The translations under genes were made by a program, and so were the position numbers. The notes under the pieces were generated by a model, which was not told where the DNA came from, made no database searches, and saw only the letters and a list, made by a program, of their open reading frames with translations. From Oscillospiraceae bacterium (GTDB lineage Bacteria > Bacillota > Clostridia > Oscillospirales > Ruminococcaceae), in assembly GCA_003453215.1 (NCBI GenBank), contig DMMB01000040.1, positions 1-11,302 of the forward strand: a stretch of 11,302 nucleotides of DNA. The letters run 5' to 3'. Positions 1 to 6,631 of this stretch are shown one piece after another (the first letter of the stretch is position 1; the number at the start of each line of letters is the position of its first letter).

Positions 1-42
1 GTGGGGCGGCTTGGCCTGCGGCCCGTTTCCCGGCACCCCGGC

Positions 43-1125
43 TTATGCCATCTGGGCTTCCAGCTTTTCCAGCAGCTTTGCCGTCCGTTGATCCACCGCG
101 GCAAAATCGGTTGCTTTGATGTAGTACCGTTCCAGTTGATTGTGCCGCCGGTGGGCTTCGGTAATGGCGCCTTCCGCCTGCTGCTGCAGCGTGGCGGCCG
201 TTTTTTGCAAAAAGCGGAGCCGTACCCGGCGCTCTTTGGTCAGGGTGCGGTTGGTAAAGCGGCTAGCATGGATGGCCTGCCCGGCCAGCGGTGCCGGGTG
301 CAGGGCATTGCTGGTGATAAAGCCCAGCCCCCGTTCCGGGATCAGCAGATGATCCAGTTTTTCGGGGGAAAGGGGGCAGGGGCAGCTGATAACGTGATAG
401 CCCCGTTCCATCGCTTCGTCCCGCAGCTGGCGCAGCAGCTCGGCGGCGACGGCTCCATAGGGGTCTTCCAGGCAAAATACCCGGCTGCACAGCGTCGAAA
501 TTGTTTCATGAAACAAAATAGTGCCCCGATCGGTCACTGCAGAGAGCAGACGCAGCGTTTCGTGACCGCCTTTTTCTTGCGGCGGCAGCTCCCGCGCCGC
601 CAGACGCCGGACGTATTGCTTCAGCTTTTCGGTATCGATGGTTTCAGCCTCCAGCTGGCGCGCTTCCCCCAGCAGGGCACCGGCCCCGGTCAGGTACCGT
701 ACCGTCTGCCGATGCAGTCCGCCAATTTCCTCCCCCAGCCGAACAATTTCTTCCCGCTGGGCGGAGAGCATCTCCTCGTTCCAGCATTCGCACAGAGAAA
801 AGGGCTGTTCCACCGCCCCCGGATACTGCGGTTCCAGCGCATGGGGCGGGGTTGCATCCAGCAGAACGGTTTTCATCCGGGGCAGGATAACCCCATCCAG
901 ACTGGCCGCATCCGAGGAACAGTGGATGGCCTCCACCGGCTGCCCGCGCCGCTGCGCCAGCCGCACCACCCGTTTCATCAGGGTGGATTTTCCGGTACCC
1001 GGCCCGCCTTTGATGAGAATGCAGTGCCAGCCCTCCTCCGGCCGGGCAAACTGCCCGAATAAAGAATAAAATCCATTTTGGGAATTGCAGCCCATAAACC
1101 AGCGGCAAAGGTTTGTCTTTTCCAT
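43..1125 (-). CDS. Two-lobed P-loop ATPase, PRK06851-like, second lobe degenerate
   Basis: This predicted cytoplasmic protein of 360 residues has unknown biological role; it resembles the conserved clostridial ATPase/nucleotide-kinase-like family I know as PRK06851. A clear Walker A (GGPGTGKST, residues 40-48) follows a short N-terminal strand-helix, and the motif HCSSDAASLDGVILP (68-82) follows it. Residues about 191-277 repeat the same layout: a strand (VFCL), a loop, a helix, then CPCPLSPEKLDHLLIP. In that second lobe the loop reads EDPYGAVAAEL (220-230) and lacks the GK[ST] nucleotide-binding residues. Residues about 117-180 are rich in charged helix. The start is the ATG at 1125, eight bases after AAAGGAG; an in-frame TTG one codon earlier is less well spaced. 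It lies 145 bp downstream of the glycosylase on the same strand, after a terminator, so it probably has its own promoter; only a poor TAGAAT -10 candidate is visible. Gene identity as a P-loop ATPase is firm, family name is moderate. Confidence 0.85.
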   Translation of the reverse strand: MEKTNLCRWFMGCNSQNGFYSLFGQFARPEEGWHCILIKGGPGTGKSTLMKRVVRLAQRRGQPVEAIHCSSDAASLDGVILPRMKTVLLDATPPHALEPQYPGAVEQPFSLCECWNEEMLSAQREEIVRLGEEIGGLHRQTVRYLTGAGALLGEARQLEAETIDTEKLKQYVRRLAARELPPQEKGGHETLRLLSAVTDRGTILFHETISTLCSRVFCLEDPYGAVAAELLRQLRDEAMERGYHVISCPCPLSPEKLDHLLIPERGLGFITSNALHPAPLAGQAIHASRFTNRTLTKERRVRLRFLQKTAATLQQQAEGAITEAHRRHNQLERYYIKATDFAAVDQRTAKLLEKLEAQMA

Positions 1126-1217
1126 CAAAATAGCTCCTTTCGGCGGGCCGATGCCAAAGCTCCCGCTGCAGCCATTCTATGCCGCCGGGCCCAAAGCGTG
1201 CCGCGGGCTCCCCAAGG

Positions 1218-1255
1218 AAAAAGGCCCGGGGACCGATGTTTCACAGCCTCCGGGC
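1218..1255 (-). terminator. Intrinsic terminator after the uracil-DNA glycosylase
   Basis: On the minus strand GCCCGG-A-GG pairs with CC-CCGGGC (one bulged A, 15-base loop) and is followed by CTTTTT. It sits 16 bases past the glycosylase stop codon, so it should end that transcript before the ATPase gene. Confidence 0.6.
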
Positions 1256-1270
1256 GCAATAATCTCTGCT

Positions 1271-1837
1271 TTATATTTGAATTCCCAATTCCGCGATCTT
1301 GTCCCGCAGGGAAAGAAAATCGGCAAATCCATTGCGGGTATTATAGGGGTTGCGCAGCAGCGCCGCCGGGTGAAAAGTTCCCATCATCCACACGCCGTTT
1401 TTCTGCACCCATTCGCCATGCTGGCGGGTGACCCGATAATCCGGCTGGATAAGCGTCATGGCGGCAATGCGTCCGACGCACACAATAATCTTTGGCCGTA
1501 TCAGAGCCACCTGGTTGCGCAGATACCCCATGCAGGCGGCAATTTCCTCCTGCTCCGGGTCGCGGTTCTGCGGCGGCCGGCACTTTACTATATTGGCAAT
1601 GTAAATATTGCGGCTGCGGTCCAAATCGATGTAATTCAGCATCTTATCCATCAGTTGGCCGCTGCGCCCTACAAAGGGCTCGCCCTGCTCATCCTCGTGC
1701 TGGCCCGGGCCTTCCCCAATGAACAGGATCTCCGCCTGCGGATTTCCTACCCCAAATACCACGTGCTGCCTTCCGCTGCACAGTTTGCAGGCGGTGCAGT
1801 GCAGTGCTGTTTCTTTCAGCGCCTCCCAGTCCATCAT
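1271..1837 (-). CDS. Uracil-DNA glycosylase, family 4 (Fe-S)
   Basis: The 188-residue product removes uracil from DNA to start base-excision repair in the cytoplasm. Length and motifs match family 4 enzymes. The iron-sulfur cysteines are visible as C14-x2-C17, C86 and C102, the arrangement known for thermophilic family 4 enzymes; C20 is an additional cysteine nearby. Motif 1 is GEGPGQHEDEQGEPFVG (41-57), where the family usually has GEAPG followed by ED and PFVG, and motif 2 is HPAALLR (156-162). I chose the ATG at 1837, eight bases after AAGGGGG. An in-frame TTG at 1870 would add 11 residues, but it sits within a few bases of the expected transcription start of the promoter at 1876-1904 and would leave little room for ribosome binding. 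The gene is divergent from pduL and is followed by its own terminator, so it is probably monocistronic. Assignment is secure. Confidence 0.95.
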   Translation of the reverse strand: MMDWEALKETALHCTACKLCSGRQHVVFGVGNPQAEILFIGEGPGQHEDEQGEPFVGRSGQLMDKMLNYIDLDRSRNIYIANIVKCRPPQNRDPEQEEIAACMGYLRNQVALIRPKIIVCVGRIAAMTLIQPDYRVTRQHGEWVQKNGVWMMGTFHPAALLRNPYNTRNGFADFLSLRDKIAELGIQI

Positions 1838-1875
1838 GGGCCGTTCCCCCTTTTGTAAATTTTTTATCAAATCCT

Positions 1876-1904
1876 ATTATATCAGAGAATTAGACTCTTT
1901 GCAA
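1876..1904 (-). promoter_or_regulatory. Sigma-A promoter for the uracil-DNA glycosylase
   Basis: On the minus strand, TTGCAA (1904-1899, four of six matches to TTGACA) and a perfect TATAAT (1881-1876) are separated by 17 bp. The expected start of transcription is near 1869, about 30 bases before the glycosylase ATG. The -35 hexamer is its own reverse complement and is also the best -35 for the divergent pduL promoter. Confidence 0.75.
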
Positions 1905-1926
1905 AACAGAACATCGGTGCTATAAT
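1899..1926 (+). promoter_or_regulatory. Sigma-A promoter for pduL
   Basis: TTGCAA (1899-1904) and a perfect TATAAT (1921-1926) are separated by 16 bp, placing the start of transcription near 1933, some 37 bases before the pduL ATG. The -35 element is shared with the opposite-facing glycosylase promoter. Confidence 0.7.
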
Positions 1927-1969
1927 AATATAGTCAAAATGTATGCTACAACAAGGAGGCATTTCTACC

Positions 1970-2542
1970 ATGGCAAAAGTATTAGTCGAAACTTCCGCTC
2001 GTCATGTGCACCTCTCTCAGGAGCATTTGGATACCCTGTTTGGCAAGGGCTTTGAACTCAGCTTTAAGAAAGCACTTTCCCAGCCCGGCCAGTTTGCTAC
2101 CAATGAAAAGGTCGAAGTCATCGGCCCAAAAAAATCCATGGGCATGATGTCCATTCTCGGCCCGGTTCGGGAGCAGACCCAGGTGGAACTTTCCATGACC
2201 GATGCCCGTTCCATTGGAATTCCGATCGTTCTGCGGGAATCCGGCGATCTGGCGGGAACCCCCGGCTGCCGTATTGTGGGGCCCAAGGGAGAGATTGAAC
2301 TGCAGGAGGGCGTTATTGTAACCAAGCGCCACATTCACTTCACCCCCGAAGATGCCGAAAAGTTCGGCGTAAAGAATAAGCAGATTGTCAAGCTTGCCAT
2401 TGAAAGCGACGGCCGCAGCCTCGTATTCGATGACGTCATCTGCCGCGTTTCTCCTACGGCCGGCACCGCCTGCCACCTGGATACCGATGAAGCCAATGCT
2501 GCCGGCTGCTCCGGCGAAGTTTACGGCGAGGTTATCCTGTAA
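1970..2542 (+). CDS. pduL: PduL-type phosphate acyltransferase (phosphotransacylase)
   Basis: The 190-residue enzyme transfers an acyl group between coenzyme A and phosphate (acetyl- or propanoyl-CoA to acyl phosphate), normally feeding acetate or propionate kinase for ATP production. It has the two-barrel PduL layout: HVH at 12-14, E73 in QTQVELS, HIH at 121-123 and H169 in CHLDTDEANAA. These match, with an almost constant offset, the zinc-binding residues reported for the Rhodopseudomonas palustris enzyme (H48, H50, E109, H157, H159, H208). The protein starts directly at the first barrel and has no N-terminal encapsulation peptide, so it should be a free cytosolic enzyme and not a microcompartment cargo; no microcompartment genes or acetate kinase are nearby. 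The ATG at 1970 follows AAGGAGG with a 10-base gap; an earlier in-frame ATG at 1943 lacks a binding site. The next gene, a PAP2 phosphatase, is 81 bp downstream beyond a hairpin. Confidence 0.93.
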   Translation: MAKVLVETSARHVHLSQEHLDTLFGKGFELSFKKALSQPGQFATNEKVEVIGPKKSMGMMSILGPVREQTQVELSMTDARSIGIPIVLRESGDLAGTPGCRIVGPKGEIELQEGVIVTKRHIHFTPEDAEKFGVKNKQIVKLAIESDGRSLVFDDVICRVSPTAGTACHLDTDEANAAGCSGEVYGEVIL

Positions 2543-2557
2543 ATTACAGTCCCCACC

Positions 2558-2586
2558 GGGCGGCAGGCTTGTGCAGTCTGCCGTCC
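2558..2586 (+). terminator. Hairpin between pduL and the PAP2 gene; weak terminator or processing site
   Basis: GGGCGGCAG (2558-2566) pairs over nine positions, one of them G-U, with CTGCCGTCC (2578-2586). Only TTT follows, so termination is likely partial. No good promoter is visible before the PAP2 gene, so read-through from pduL is plausible. Confidence 0.4.
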
Positions 2587-2623
2587 TTTGCAAAAATAAT
2601 AGGCTACCGAAAGGAGTTTCCCT

Positions 2624-3517
2624 ATGGCCACCCTTCTGCAGCTTTGCCAGCCCTTCGATCATGCCGTAATGGCAGCGATCCAGCAGCTTAGCAGCACCGT
2701 AATGGATAAAATCATGTTGGCGTTCACCTTCTTTGGGGAAGAAACCTTCGCCATTCTGCTGCTGATTGCGGTGTACTGGTGCTGGGATAAGCGGATAGGC
2801 GAATACCTGCTGTTTTCCCTTTATGTCGCCATGAGCTTTAATGGCCTGCTGAAAGATGTGATCTGCCGCCCCCGTCCGTTTTTGAATGACCAGTACAGCG
2901 ATCTGCGCTACGTAAGCGTCAAGGGCCTGCTGGTGGATACCGAGCATCTTTCCTCTTCCTGGTCGTTCCCCAGCGGCCACAGCCAAACGGCGGGCAGCAT
3001 CTACGGCAGCCTTATCAATGGCCGCAAGCCGTGGATAAAGGTCTGCGGCATTGTTCTGATCCTGCTGGTCATGGTCTCCCGGGTTTACCTTGGTGTGCAC
3101 TATCCCACCGATACCATCGTGGGGGCAGTGCTGGGCCTGCTGTGCGCCTGGATCTGCGGCCTTTTGTACCGTCGGTTTTATCAGCACCGTTTGCTGCTGC
3201 TGGGCATTGCAGTGCTGCTTTCCGGCGTCATGCTGCTGGTCAATCCCTCCGGCGATAGCGTAAAGACGCTGGCCATGGGGGTGGGCGCGGTACTGGGAAT
3301 GTGGCTGGAGGATGGCCTGGTGGAGTTCCGCTCCGCCAATGGCGTTCTGGGCTGCATCCTGCGGCTTGTGGTGGGCTTTGCTCTCCTTATGGCCATTCGC
3401 ATCGGCCTTAAGGCCCTGCTGCCCGATTGGACATGGTGCCATGCCCTGCGCTATGCGCTGATGGGCTTTTTCGGCACTTTCCTGTGGCCGTGGATCTTTA
3501 CCAAACTGGGCTTTTAA
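2624..3517 (+). CDS. PAP2-family membrane phosphatase
   Basis: This 297-residue integral membrane protein should hydrolyse a lipid phosphate or pyrophosphate (phosphatidic acid, phosphatidylglycerophosphate or undecaprenyl pyrophosphate are the family's usual substrates; which one cannot be told here). All three PAP2 catalytic motifs are present: KDVICRPRP (77-85), PSGH (116-119) and SRVYLGVHYPTD (152-163), with the nucleophilic and acid/base histidines H159 and H119. Hydrophobic segments precede the first motif (about 42-52, 61-76) and flank the second and third. Beyond the core, about 110 extra residues hold roughly four more hydrophobic segments (about 185-201, 210-228, 241-262, 275-290), making it longer than minimal PAP2 enzymes. 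The ATG follows AAAGGAG with a nine-base gap. It is 81 bp after pduL and 50 bp before the small acidic-tailed protein, in the same direction, so the three may be co-transcribed. Confidence 0.9.
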   Translation: MATLLQLCQPFDHAVMAAIQQLSSTVMDKIMLAFTFFGEETFAILLLIAVYWCWDKRIGEYLLFSLYVAMSFNGLLKDVICRPRPFLNDQYSDLRYVSVKGLLVDTEHLSSSWSFPSGHSQTAGSIYGSLINGRKPWIKVCGIVLILLVMVSRVYLGVHYPTDTIVGAVLGLLCAWICGLLYRRFYQHRLLLLGIAVLLSGVMLLVNPSGDSVKTLAMGVGAVLGMWLEDGLVEFRSANGVLGCILRLVVGFALLMAIRIGLKALLPDWTWCHALRYALMGFFGTFLWPWIFTKLGF

Positions 3518-3567
3518 TCATCGCCTGTTGCTTTATTATTACAAATCATATTTTAGGAGGTCGTATT

Positions 3568-3987
3568 ATGGGGTTTCTGAAAAATTTGCTGGGTCTGGGC
3601 GTCGCCGCCGGCACTGCTTACGCTGCGGTTAAGGTAGCGCAGAAAGTCAATGAAAAAAAGAAAGCCGTAGGGGAGGACCTGAACGGCGATGGCACCGTGG
3701 ATGCCAATGATACCGCCTATGGCGTAAAGGAAGCCGCCCGCGAAGTGTACGAGGAAACGGCCGCTAAGGTACGGGAAAAGGCTCCCGAGTTCATCGAAAA
3801 AGTGAAGGGTGCAGCCGGGGAAGCCTGGAGCAGCCTGCATGGGGAAAACTTCCCGGCGGCAGAAGTGGAGTTGGAAGAAGAGCCCACCGCTGCCGAAGAG
3901 GAAGGCACCGATGCCCCGACGGAAGAGGAAACCCCCGCAGCGGAACCGGAAGCCCCGACCGAAGAACCCACTGCTCCGCAGGAATAA
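3568..3987 (+). CDS. Small N-terminally hydrophobic protein with a single dockerin/EF-hand-like loop and acidic Glu/Pro tail
   Basis: I do not recognise this 139-residue protein. Its parts, in order, are a hydrophobic, Gly/Ala-rich N-terminus (GFLKNLLGLGVAAGTAYAAV, 2-21) that could be a membrane anchor or amphipathic helix; a basic stretch ending in EKKK (29-32); a 12-residue loop DLNGDGTVDAND (37-48) with acidic or Asn residues at calcium-ligand positions 1, 3, 5, 9 and 12 and Gly at 6, as in one half of a type I dockerin; a charged helix (about 53-85); and a low-complexity tail (about 100-139) of Glu, Pro, Thr and Ala. No cleavable signal peptide or second loop is seen. The layout of short hydrophobic segment then charged helix recalls YtxH-like stress proteins, but that is a loose analogy. 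The ATG follows AGGAGG with a seven-base gap; an in-frame extension upstream overlaps the PAP2 gene and has no such site. A terminator lies 21 bp downstream. Confidence 0.8.
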   Translation: MGFLKNLLGLGVAAGTAYAAVKVAQKVNEKKKAVGEDLNGDGTVDANDTAYGVKEAAREVYEETAAKVREKAPEFIEKVKGAAGEAWSSLHGENFPAAEVELEEEPTAAEEEGTDAPTEEETPAAEPEAPTEEPTAPQE

Positions 3988-4001
3988 GCAAAAACCGCAA
4001 T

Positions 4002-4030
4002 AAAAAGACCGCCTTTCGGCGGCCTTTTTT
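4002..4030. terminator. Bidirectional terminator between convergent genes
   Basis: CCGCC-TTTC-GGCGG (4009-4022) is followed by CCTTTTTT on the plus strand and, read on the minus strand, by TCTTTTT. It sits between the acidic-tailed protein gene (plus) and the flavoprotein gene (minus), whose stop codons are 58 bp apart, and can serve both. Confidence 0.85.
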
Positions 4031-4045
4031 CTGCTCTTTGGGACT

Positions 4046-4660
4046 TTAAATAAAATGCGTCCAGAGATGTTCTTCCCGCGGGGGCAGGCCATATTTCTCC
4101 TTGCCCAGCGCGATGCTACGCATCAGGAAGACCATATTGCGCGCCAGCACCCGCATAGTCTGCCGGCCTTCTTCGTCGCTCTGGGCCTGGCCGGGTTCCC
4201 GCCCATGGATGCTGTTCCAGTACTGGCTGGAGGCAATGGGCATATTCGCTATGGTAAAGAACTTGTTCAGCTCATCAAAGGTCGCACTGCAGCCGCCGCG
4301 GCGGGCACACACCACACTGGCCCCCACCTTCATGGTGGTATCGCAATGGCTGCTGTAAAAAAGCCGCTGCAGGCAGGCCACCAGCGTGGCATTGGCACTG
4401 GCGTAGTATACGGGGCTGGCGACCACCAGGCCATCCGCTTCGGCAAATTTGGGTGCCAGCTCATTGACAATGTCATCAAAGACGCATCTGCCCAGTTGGG
4501 CGCACCGGCCGCAGGCGATGCATCCGCGAATGTCTTTGGTGCCCACCTGCACCGTTTCCACTTCAATGCCCTCCGCCAGGAAGATCTTTTCCATTTCCTC
4601 CACCGCAATGGAGGTGTTGCCGCCAATTCGCGGGCTGCCGTTCAGGATTAAAACTTTCAT
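4046..4660 (-). CDS. Flavodoxin-fold NAD(P)H-dependent oxidoreductase, iron-sulfur flavoprotein (Isf-like)
   Basis: This 204-residue cytoplasmic protein should bind FMN and move electrons to an unknown acceptor. The N-terminal strand and phosphate-binding loop are MKVLILNGSPRIGGNTS (1-17), and the second flavin-contacting loop is ASPVYYASANATL (about 87-99). Between them is GCIACGRCAQLGRC, placing cysteines at 47, 50, 53 and 59. That spacing (C-x2-C-x2-C-x5-C) is the compact cluster motif described for archaeal and clostridial Isf proteins, which hold a 4Fe-4S centre; many related FMN reductases keep the same cysteines, so cluster presence is likely but not proven. The ATG at 4660 follows AAAGGAG with a five-base gap; an in-frame start 21 bases earlier overlaps that site. 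The gene has its own promoter (4697-4725), and the terminator of the upstream ABC gene separates it from that gene, so it is probably a single-gene unit. Confidence 0.9.
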   Translation of the reverse strand: MKVLILNGSPRIGGNTSIAVEEMEKIFLAEGIEVETVQVGTKDIRGCIACGRCAQLGRCVFDDIVNELAPKFAEADGLVVASPVYYASANATLVACLQRLFYSSHCDTTMKVGASVVCARRGGCSATFDELNKFFTIANMPIASSQYWNSIHGREPGQAQSDEEGRQTMRVLARNMVFLMRSIALGKEKYGLPPREEHLWTHFI

Positions 4661-4696
4661 TGCTGCTCCTTTCATTCGCACAGGATTTACGCTTTT

Positions 4697-4725
4697 ATTA
4701 TATCGGCGCGGCCGGCCATTTACAA
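4697..4725 (-). promoter_or_regulatory. Sigma-A promoter for the flavoprotein gene
   Basis: On the minus strand, TTGTAA (4725-4720) and a perfect TATAAT (4702-4697) are 17 bp apart. The spacer is very GC-rich and contains the palindrome GGCCGGCC. The transcript would start near 4690, about 30 bases before the ATG. Confidence 0.75.
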
Positions 4726-4750
4726 CTGCTGAGTGGGCTTATTATGCCAT

Positions 4751-4783
4751 AAAAGAAAGGGACAGCCTATGGCCATCCCTCTC
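4751..4783 (-). terminator. Intrinsic terminator after the ABC transporter
   Basis: On the minus strand GAGAGGGATGGCC pairs over 13 positions (including three G-U pairs) with GGCTGTCCCTTTC around an ATA loop, followed by TTTT. It is 18 bases past the ABC gene's stop codon. Confidence 0.8.
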
Positions 4784-4801
4784 GGTCGGAATTGGAAAAA
4801 C

Positions 4802-6550
4802 TTAGCCCCTTAGCTCCTGTGCGGCCACCAGTGCGGCATAGGCACCGCCTTTTTGCAGCAGTTCTTCGTGGCTGCCCAGTTCAATAATCCGCCCGTTATC
4901 AATCACGGCAATGCGGTCGGCCCCCCGCACAGTGGAAAGCCGGTGGGCAATCACCAGGGTGGTACGCCCCTCACTCAGCTTATCAAAGGCTTTTTGGATA
5001 TGCGCTTCGGTGACGCTGTCCAGGGCGCTTGTTGCTTCATCCAGGATAAGCACCGGCGGATTTTTGAGGAAGATCCGCGCGATGGAAACCCGCTGCTTCT
5101 GCCCGCCGGAAAGCAGCACGCCGCGTTCGCCTACATTGGTGGCAAAGCCCTCCGGCATGGCCATGATGTCCTCGTAAATTTCCGCCTGCCGGGCGGCGGC
5201 AATGACTTCCTCATCGGTGGCCTCCGGCCGCCCGTAGCGGATATTTTCCGCAATGCTGTCGGCAAAGAGAAAAACCTCCTGCTGCACCACGCCGATACTG
5301 CGCCGCAGCGATTGCTGCGTGACCGTCCGTACATCGTGGCCATCCACATAGATGGCTCCGCCGGTCACATCGTAAAAGCGGGGAATCAGCTGGCTCAGGG
5401 TGGTTTTTCCACCGCCGGAAGAACCCACCAGCGCCACCGTTTCTCCCGGCCGTATGTGCAGCGTGACATCGTGCAGTACGGCCCGGTCCTGCCGGTATTC
5501 AAAACTCACGTGGTCAATATCGATAGCGCCCTTGACTGCCTGCAGCTCCTCGGCGTCGGGGGCGTCCACCAGTGTCGGCTCGGTGCGCATCAGCTCCACA
5601 AAGCGGTGCAGGCCCGCCGTTCCGCTGGCCAGTGTTTCGCTGGTGGCGGCCAGCCGCCGAATGGGATTGATGAAGGAGGCGACATACAGGTTAAAGGCCA
5701 CCAGGTCTATGACGGTCAGTTCGCCTTTCATAATCAGCGCCCCACCCACCGCAATGACGGCGGCGGAAAGAATACATAGGAAAAATTCCAGTACGGCATT
5801 AAAGCTGCCTATGGCGCTGTGGAACTGGTACTTGGAATCCCGGAAGCTGCCGTTGGCCCGGTCAAATTTGGCCAGCTCCATCTCCTCATTGGCAAAGGCT
5901 TTGGCAGTGCGGATTCCGCTCAGCCCCGATTCAAAATCGGCATTGATGGAAGCAACGGTGCGTTTGACCCGGCGGGAGGCATCCCGCATGGCGCGGCGGC
6001 GGCTCCATACAATTAGCAGAAAGATGGGGATCATAATGGTGAGCACCAGCGCCAGCCGCCACTGGATGGAGTACATAATGGCCAATGCGCCGAAAATGGT
6101 AAGCGTGGAAATGAAAATATCTTCCGGGCCATGGTGCGCCAGTTCGGTGATATCAAACAGGTCGCTGGTCAGCCGGCTCATCAGCTGGCCGGTGCGGTTC
6201 TGGTCAAAGTAATCATACCCCAGTTCCTGTATGTGCCCGAACAGGTCCCGCCGAATATCGGTTTCCACCCGGATGCCAAACCCATGCCCCCAGTAGGCGA
6301 TGATGTAGGTAAATACGGAGCGGAATACATAGGCCACCACCATCAGCGCCATCACCGTCCAGAAGGTTTTCCAGTTGTTATCCGGAATAAGGGTGTACAG
6401 GCACCACCGCGTCACAAAGGGAAAAGCCAGATCGATAACCGCAATCATCATAGCGGAGGACATATCCAGCAAAAAGTATTTCATGTGCGGCTTAAAGTAA
6501 GAAAAAAAGATTGTCAGTTCCGATTTCTTTTGAAAATCCTTGGTGGTCAT
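4802..6550 (-). CDS. ABC transporter, fused permease/ATPase half-transporter (exporter type)
   Basis: This 582-residue protein joins one six-helix exporter membrane domain (about residues 20-310) to one ATPase domain (about 340-575). It should work as a dimer in the cell membrane, exporting a drug, lipid or peptide; the substrate is not evident. Nucleotide-binding motifs are complete: Walker A GSSGGGKT (376-383), Q-loop around Q424, signature LLSGGQKQR (479-487), Walker B VLILDEATSALD (500-511) and H-loop H536 in IAHRLS. No peptidase domain is fused at the N-terminus. No second half-transporter gene is adjacent, which favours a homodimer. The ATG at 6550 follows AAAGGAGGGG. The gene lies 45 bp beyond the terminator of tRNA-Lys on the same strand. 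I found no convincing promoter in that gap, so transcription may depend on a weak promoter or on read-through from the very strong tRNA promoter. It ends at a strong terminator. Confidence 0.95.
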   Translation of the reverse strand: MTTKDFQKKSELTIFFSYFKPHMKYFLLDMSSAMMIAVIDLAFPFVTRWCLYTLIPDNNWKTFWTVMALMVVAYVFRSVFTYIIAYWGHGFGIRVETDIRRDLFGHIQELGYDYFDQNRTGQLMSRLTSDLFDITELAHHGPEDIFISTLTIFGALAIMYSIQWRLALVLTIMIPIFLLIVWSRRRAMRDASRRVKRTVASINADFESGLSGIRTAKAFANEEMELAKFDRANGSFRDSKYQFHSAIGSFNAVLEFFLCILSAAVIAVGGALIMKGELTVIDLVAFNLYVASFINPIRRLAATSETLASGTAGLHRFVELMRTEPTLVDAPDAEELQAVKGAIDIDHVSFEYRQDRAVLHDVTLHIRPGETVALVGSSGGGKTTLSQLIPRFYDVTGGAIYVDGHDVRTVTQQSLRRSIGVVQQEVFLFADSIAENIRYGRPEATDEEVIAAARQAEIYEDIMAMPEGFATNVGERGVLLSGGQKQRVSIARIFLKNPPVLILDEATSALDSVTEAHIQKAFDKLSEGRTTLVIAHRLSTVRGADRIAVIDNGRIIELGSHEELLQKGGAYAALVAAQELRG

Positions 6551-6595
6551 GGTCCCCTCCTTTTATTCATTCAAAAAAGCATTCAAAGCTGCATT

Positions 6596-6631
6596 AAAAA
6601 TAAAAGACGCCTATTGGCGTCTTTTATTTTT
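6596..6631 (-). terminator. Terminator of tRNA-Lys; 16-bp perfect inverted repeat
   Basis: AAAAATAAAAGACGCC (6596-6611) and its exact reverse complement (6616-6631) surround a four-base loop. On the minus strand the stem begins at the terminal A of the tRNA CCA end and finishes in TTTTATTTTT. The sequence is symmetrical enough to work in both directions. Confidence 0.85.

Noticed and set aside
1..1062. Open plus-strand frame of 353 codons opposite the ATPase gene
   Set aside because: It mirrors the minus-strand ATPase, has no recognisable motif, and the minus-strand frame has a Walker A motif and a ribosome site.
1982..3442. 486-codon minus-strand frame spanning pduL and the PAP2 gene
   Set aside because: It overlaps two genes with complete catalytic motifs, is full of His, Gln and Ala as expected of antisense frames in GC-rich DNA, and has no matching ribosome site.
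4853..5779. 308-codon plus-strand frame opposite the ABC transporter
   Set aside because: Antisense shadow; the minus strand encodes every ABC motif in the same interval.
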